Shown: positions 63,362-64,000 of the stretch, piece after piece | Numbering within the stretch: the first letter of the stretch is position 1 | Layout of the letters: the number at the start of each line of letters is the position of its first letter | From: Micromonospora pattaloongensis | GTDB lineage: Bacteria; Actinomycetota; Actinomycetes; Mycobacteriales; Micromonosporaceae | Reading direction: 5' to 3' | DNA length: 64,000 nucleotides | NCBI RefSeq assembly: GCF_900107255.1 | Contig: NZ_FNPH01000006.1 | Span: 62,001 to 126,000, forward strand | Position numbers and translations under genes: made by a program | The notes under the pieces: model-generated | Seen by the model: the letters and a program-made list of their open reading frames with translations, nothing else | What the model was told of the DNA's origin: nothing | Database searches by the model: none

Positions 63362-64000
63362 GTGGGATCCCCGTCGACGGTGCCGGTCGTCCAGCCGATG
63401 CTGGCGACCGCCGGCGCGCTGCCGTCGGGTGCCGGCTGGGGCTTCGAGTTCAAGTGGGACGGGGTCCGGGCGATCGTCGCCGTGGCTGACGGCACGGTGC
63501 AGGTGATCAGCCGCAACGGCCGCGCTGTCAACGCCAGCTATCCGGAGTTGGTGGCGTGGGCCGGCCGGCTGGCCGGCCCCCTGCTGCTGGACGGCGAGAT
63601 CGTCGCGTTGGACGAGGCGGGCCGCCCGTCGTTCTCGCTGCTGCAGCGCCGGATGCACGTCACCGCGCCGGGCCGTACGCTGCTGCGCGCCGTGCCGGTC
63701 CGGCTGTACCTCTTCGACGTGCTGCAGCTCGGCGCCGAGACGACGATGGCGCAGCCGTACCAGCGGCGGCGGGCGGTGCTGGAGGAGCTGGAGCTGCCGG
63801 CCGGGCCGGTGGACGTGCCGCCGCACTGGACGGGTGAGCAGGCGAGTACGGACCTGCTGGCCGCGGCCGGCGAGCTGGGGCTGGAGGGCGTGGTGGCCAA
63901 GCGGCTCGACTCGCCGTACCAGCCCGGCCGCCGCTCGGCCTCCTGGATCAAGGTGCCGCTCAACACCACCGTGGAGGTGGTGATCGGCGGCTACAAGCCG
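63362..64000 (+). CDS. ATP-dependent DNA ligase, 5' part (runs off the window)
   Basis: Frame is open from GTG 63362 to the last base (213 codons), with no stop, so the gene is truncated by the window edge. It encodes a LigC/LigD-type ATP-dependent ligase domain: adenylation motif I with the nucleophilic lysine in FEFKWDGVRAI (residue 31), LLLDGEIVALDEAGRPSFSLLQ (motif III region), and GLEGVVAKRLDSPYQPGRRSASWIKVP (motifs IV-V). Such enzymes act in NHEJ or repair. GTG 63362 is chosen because homology begins at PMLAT 12 residues later. Confidence 0.9.
   Translation, partial: MGSPSTVPVVQPMLATAGALPSGAGWGFEFKWDGVRAIVAVADGTVQVISRNGRAVNASYPELVAWAGRLAGPLLLDGEIVALDEAGRPSFSLLQRRMHVTAPGRTLLRAVPVRLYLFDVLQLGAETTMAQPYQRRRAVLEELELPAGPVDVPPHWTGEQASTDLLAAAGELGLEGVVAKRLDSPYQPGRRSASWIKVPLNTTVEVVIGGYKP

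Overview
The window is chromosomal DNA of a very high-GC actinomycete. Evidence: strong G/C third-position bias, GTG and TTG starts, 4-base ATGA/GTGA gene overlaps, a furA-katG pair, an Lsr-type large LuxR (LAL) regulator, STAS regulators, LIV-type ABC genes and many secreted hydrolases. A Micromonosporaceae-like host is a reasonable guess, but the sequence alone does not prove it. I see no rRNA, tRNA, CRISPR array, insertion sequence or phage gene.

Layout. 1-8 kb: aldo/keto reductase, a 57-residue orphan, PepSY membrane protein, Tat-exported penicillin-acylase-type hydrolase, acyl-CoA oxidase/dehydrogenase, small (2Fe-2S) ferredoxin. 8.0-14.4 kb: the most notable locus, a compact pathway probably making a cationic homopolymer of 2,4-diaminobutyrate (Dab). 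It has an EctB-type Dab transaminase, a membrane-bound single-module NRPS with the architecture of epsilon-poly-L-lysine synthetase (Pls), and a divergent Sfp/EntD-type phosphopantetheinyl transferase. The control region holds an ECF-sigma-like promoter, a nine-codon leader ORF coupled to the transaminase, and three in-phase 11-bp direct repeats. 14.4-17.2 kb: katG and furA with a leaderless-looking furA promoter. 17.2-23.4 kb: DUF72, P450, GH16 glucanase with two discoidin modules behind a LacI-type operator, DUF1996, degenerate DUF305, F420/FMN split-barrel protein. 23.4-30.5 kb: lipoprotein, BCCT transporter, three STAS proteins, BON protein, and a response regulator/histidine kinase/GerMN-lipoprotein operon.

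30.5-37.7 kb: three tandem DUF4360 secreted paralogues, an APC permease with a long leader, a DivIVA-like coiled-coil protein, an M23 peptidase, an Arg-tailed surface protein. 37.8-41.4 kb: LAL regulator divergent from a secreted lipase. 41.5-56.1 kb: a five-gene branched-chain-amino-acid-type ABC importer, then acyl-CoA ligase, MMPL exporter, SDR, KstD-like flavoprotein and three TetR regulators; this looks like uptake and catabolism of a hydrophobic carboxylate or steroid-like compound (inference). 56.2-64 kb: type-2 PHA depolymerase, a LacI-operator-controlled LamG + sugar-dehydrogenase-like pair, an orphan asparagine-synthetase-like enzyme, an ABM-family monooxygenase and the start of an ATP-dependent DNA ligase cut by the window edge.
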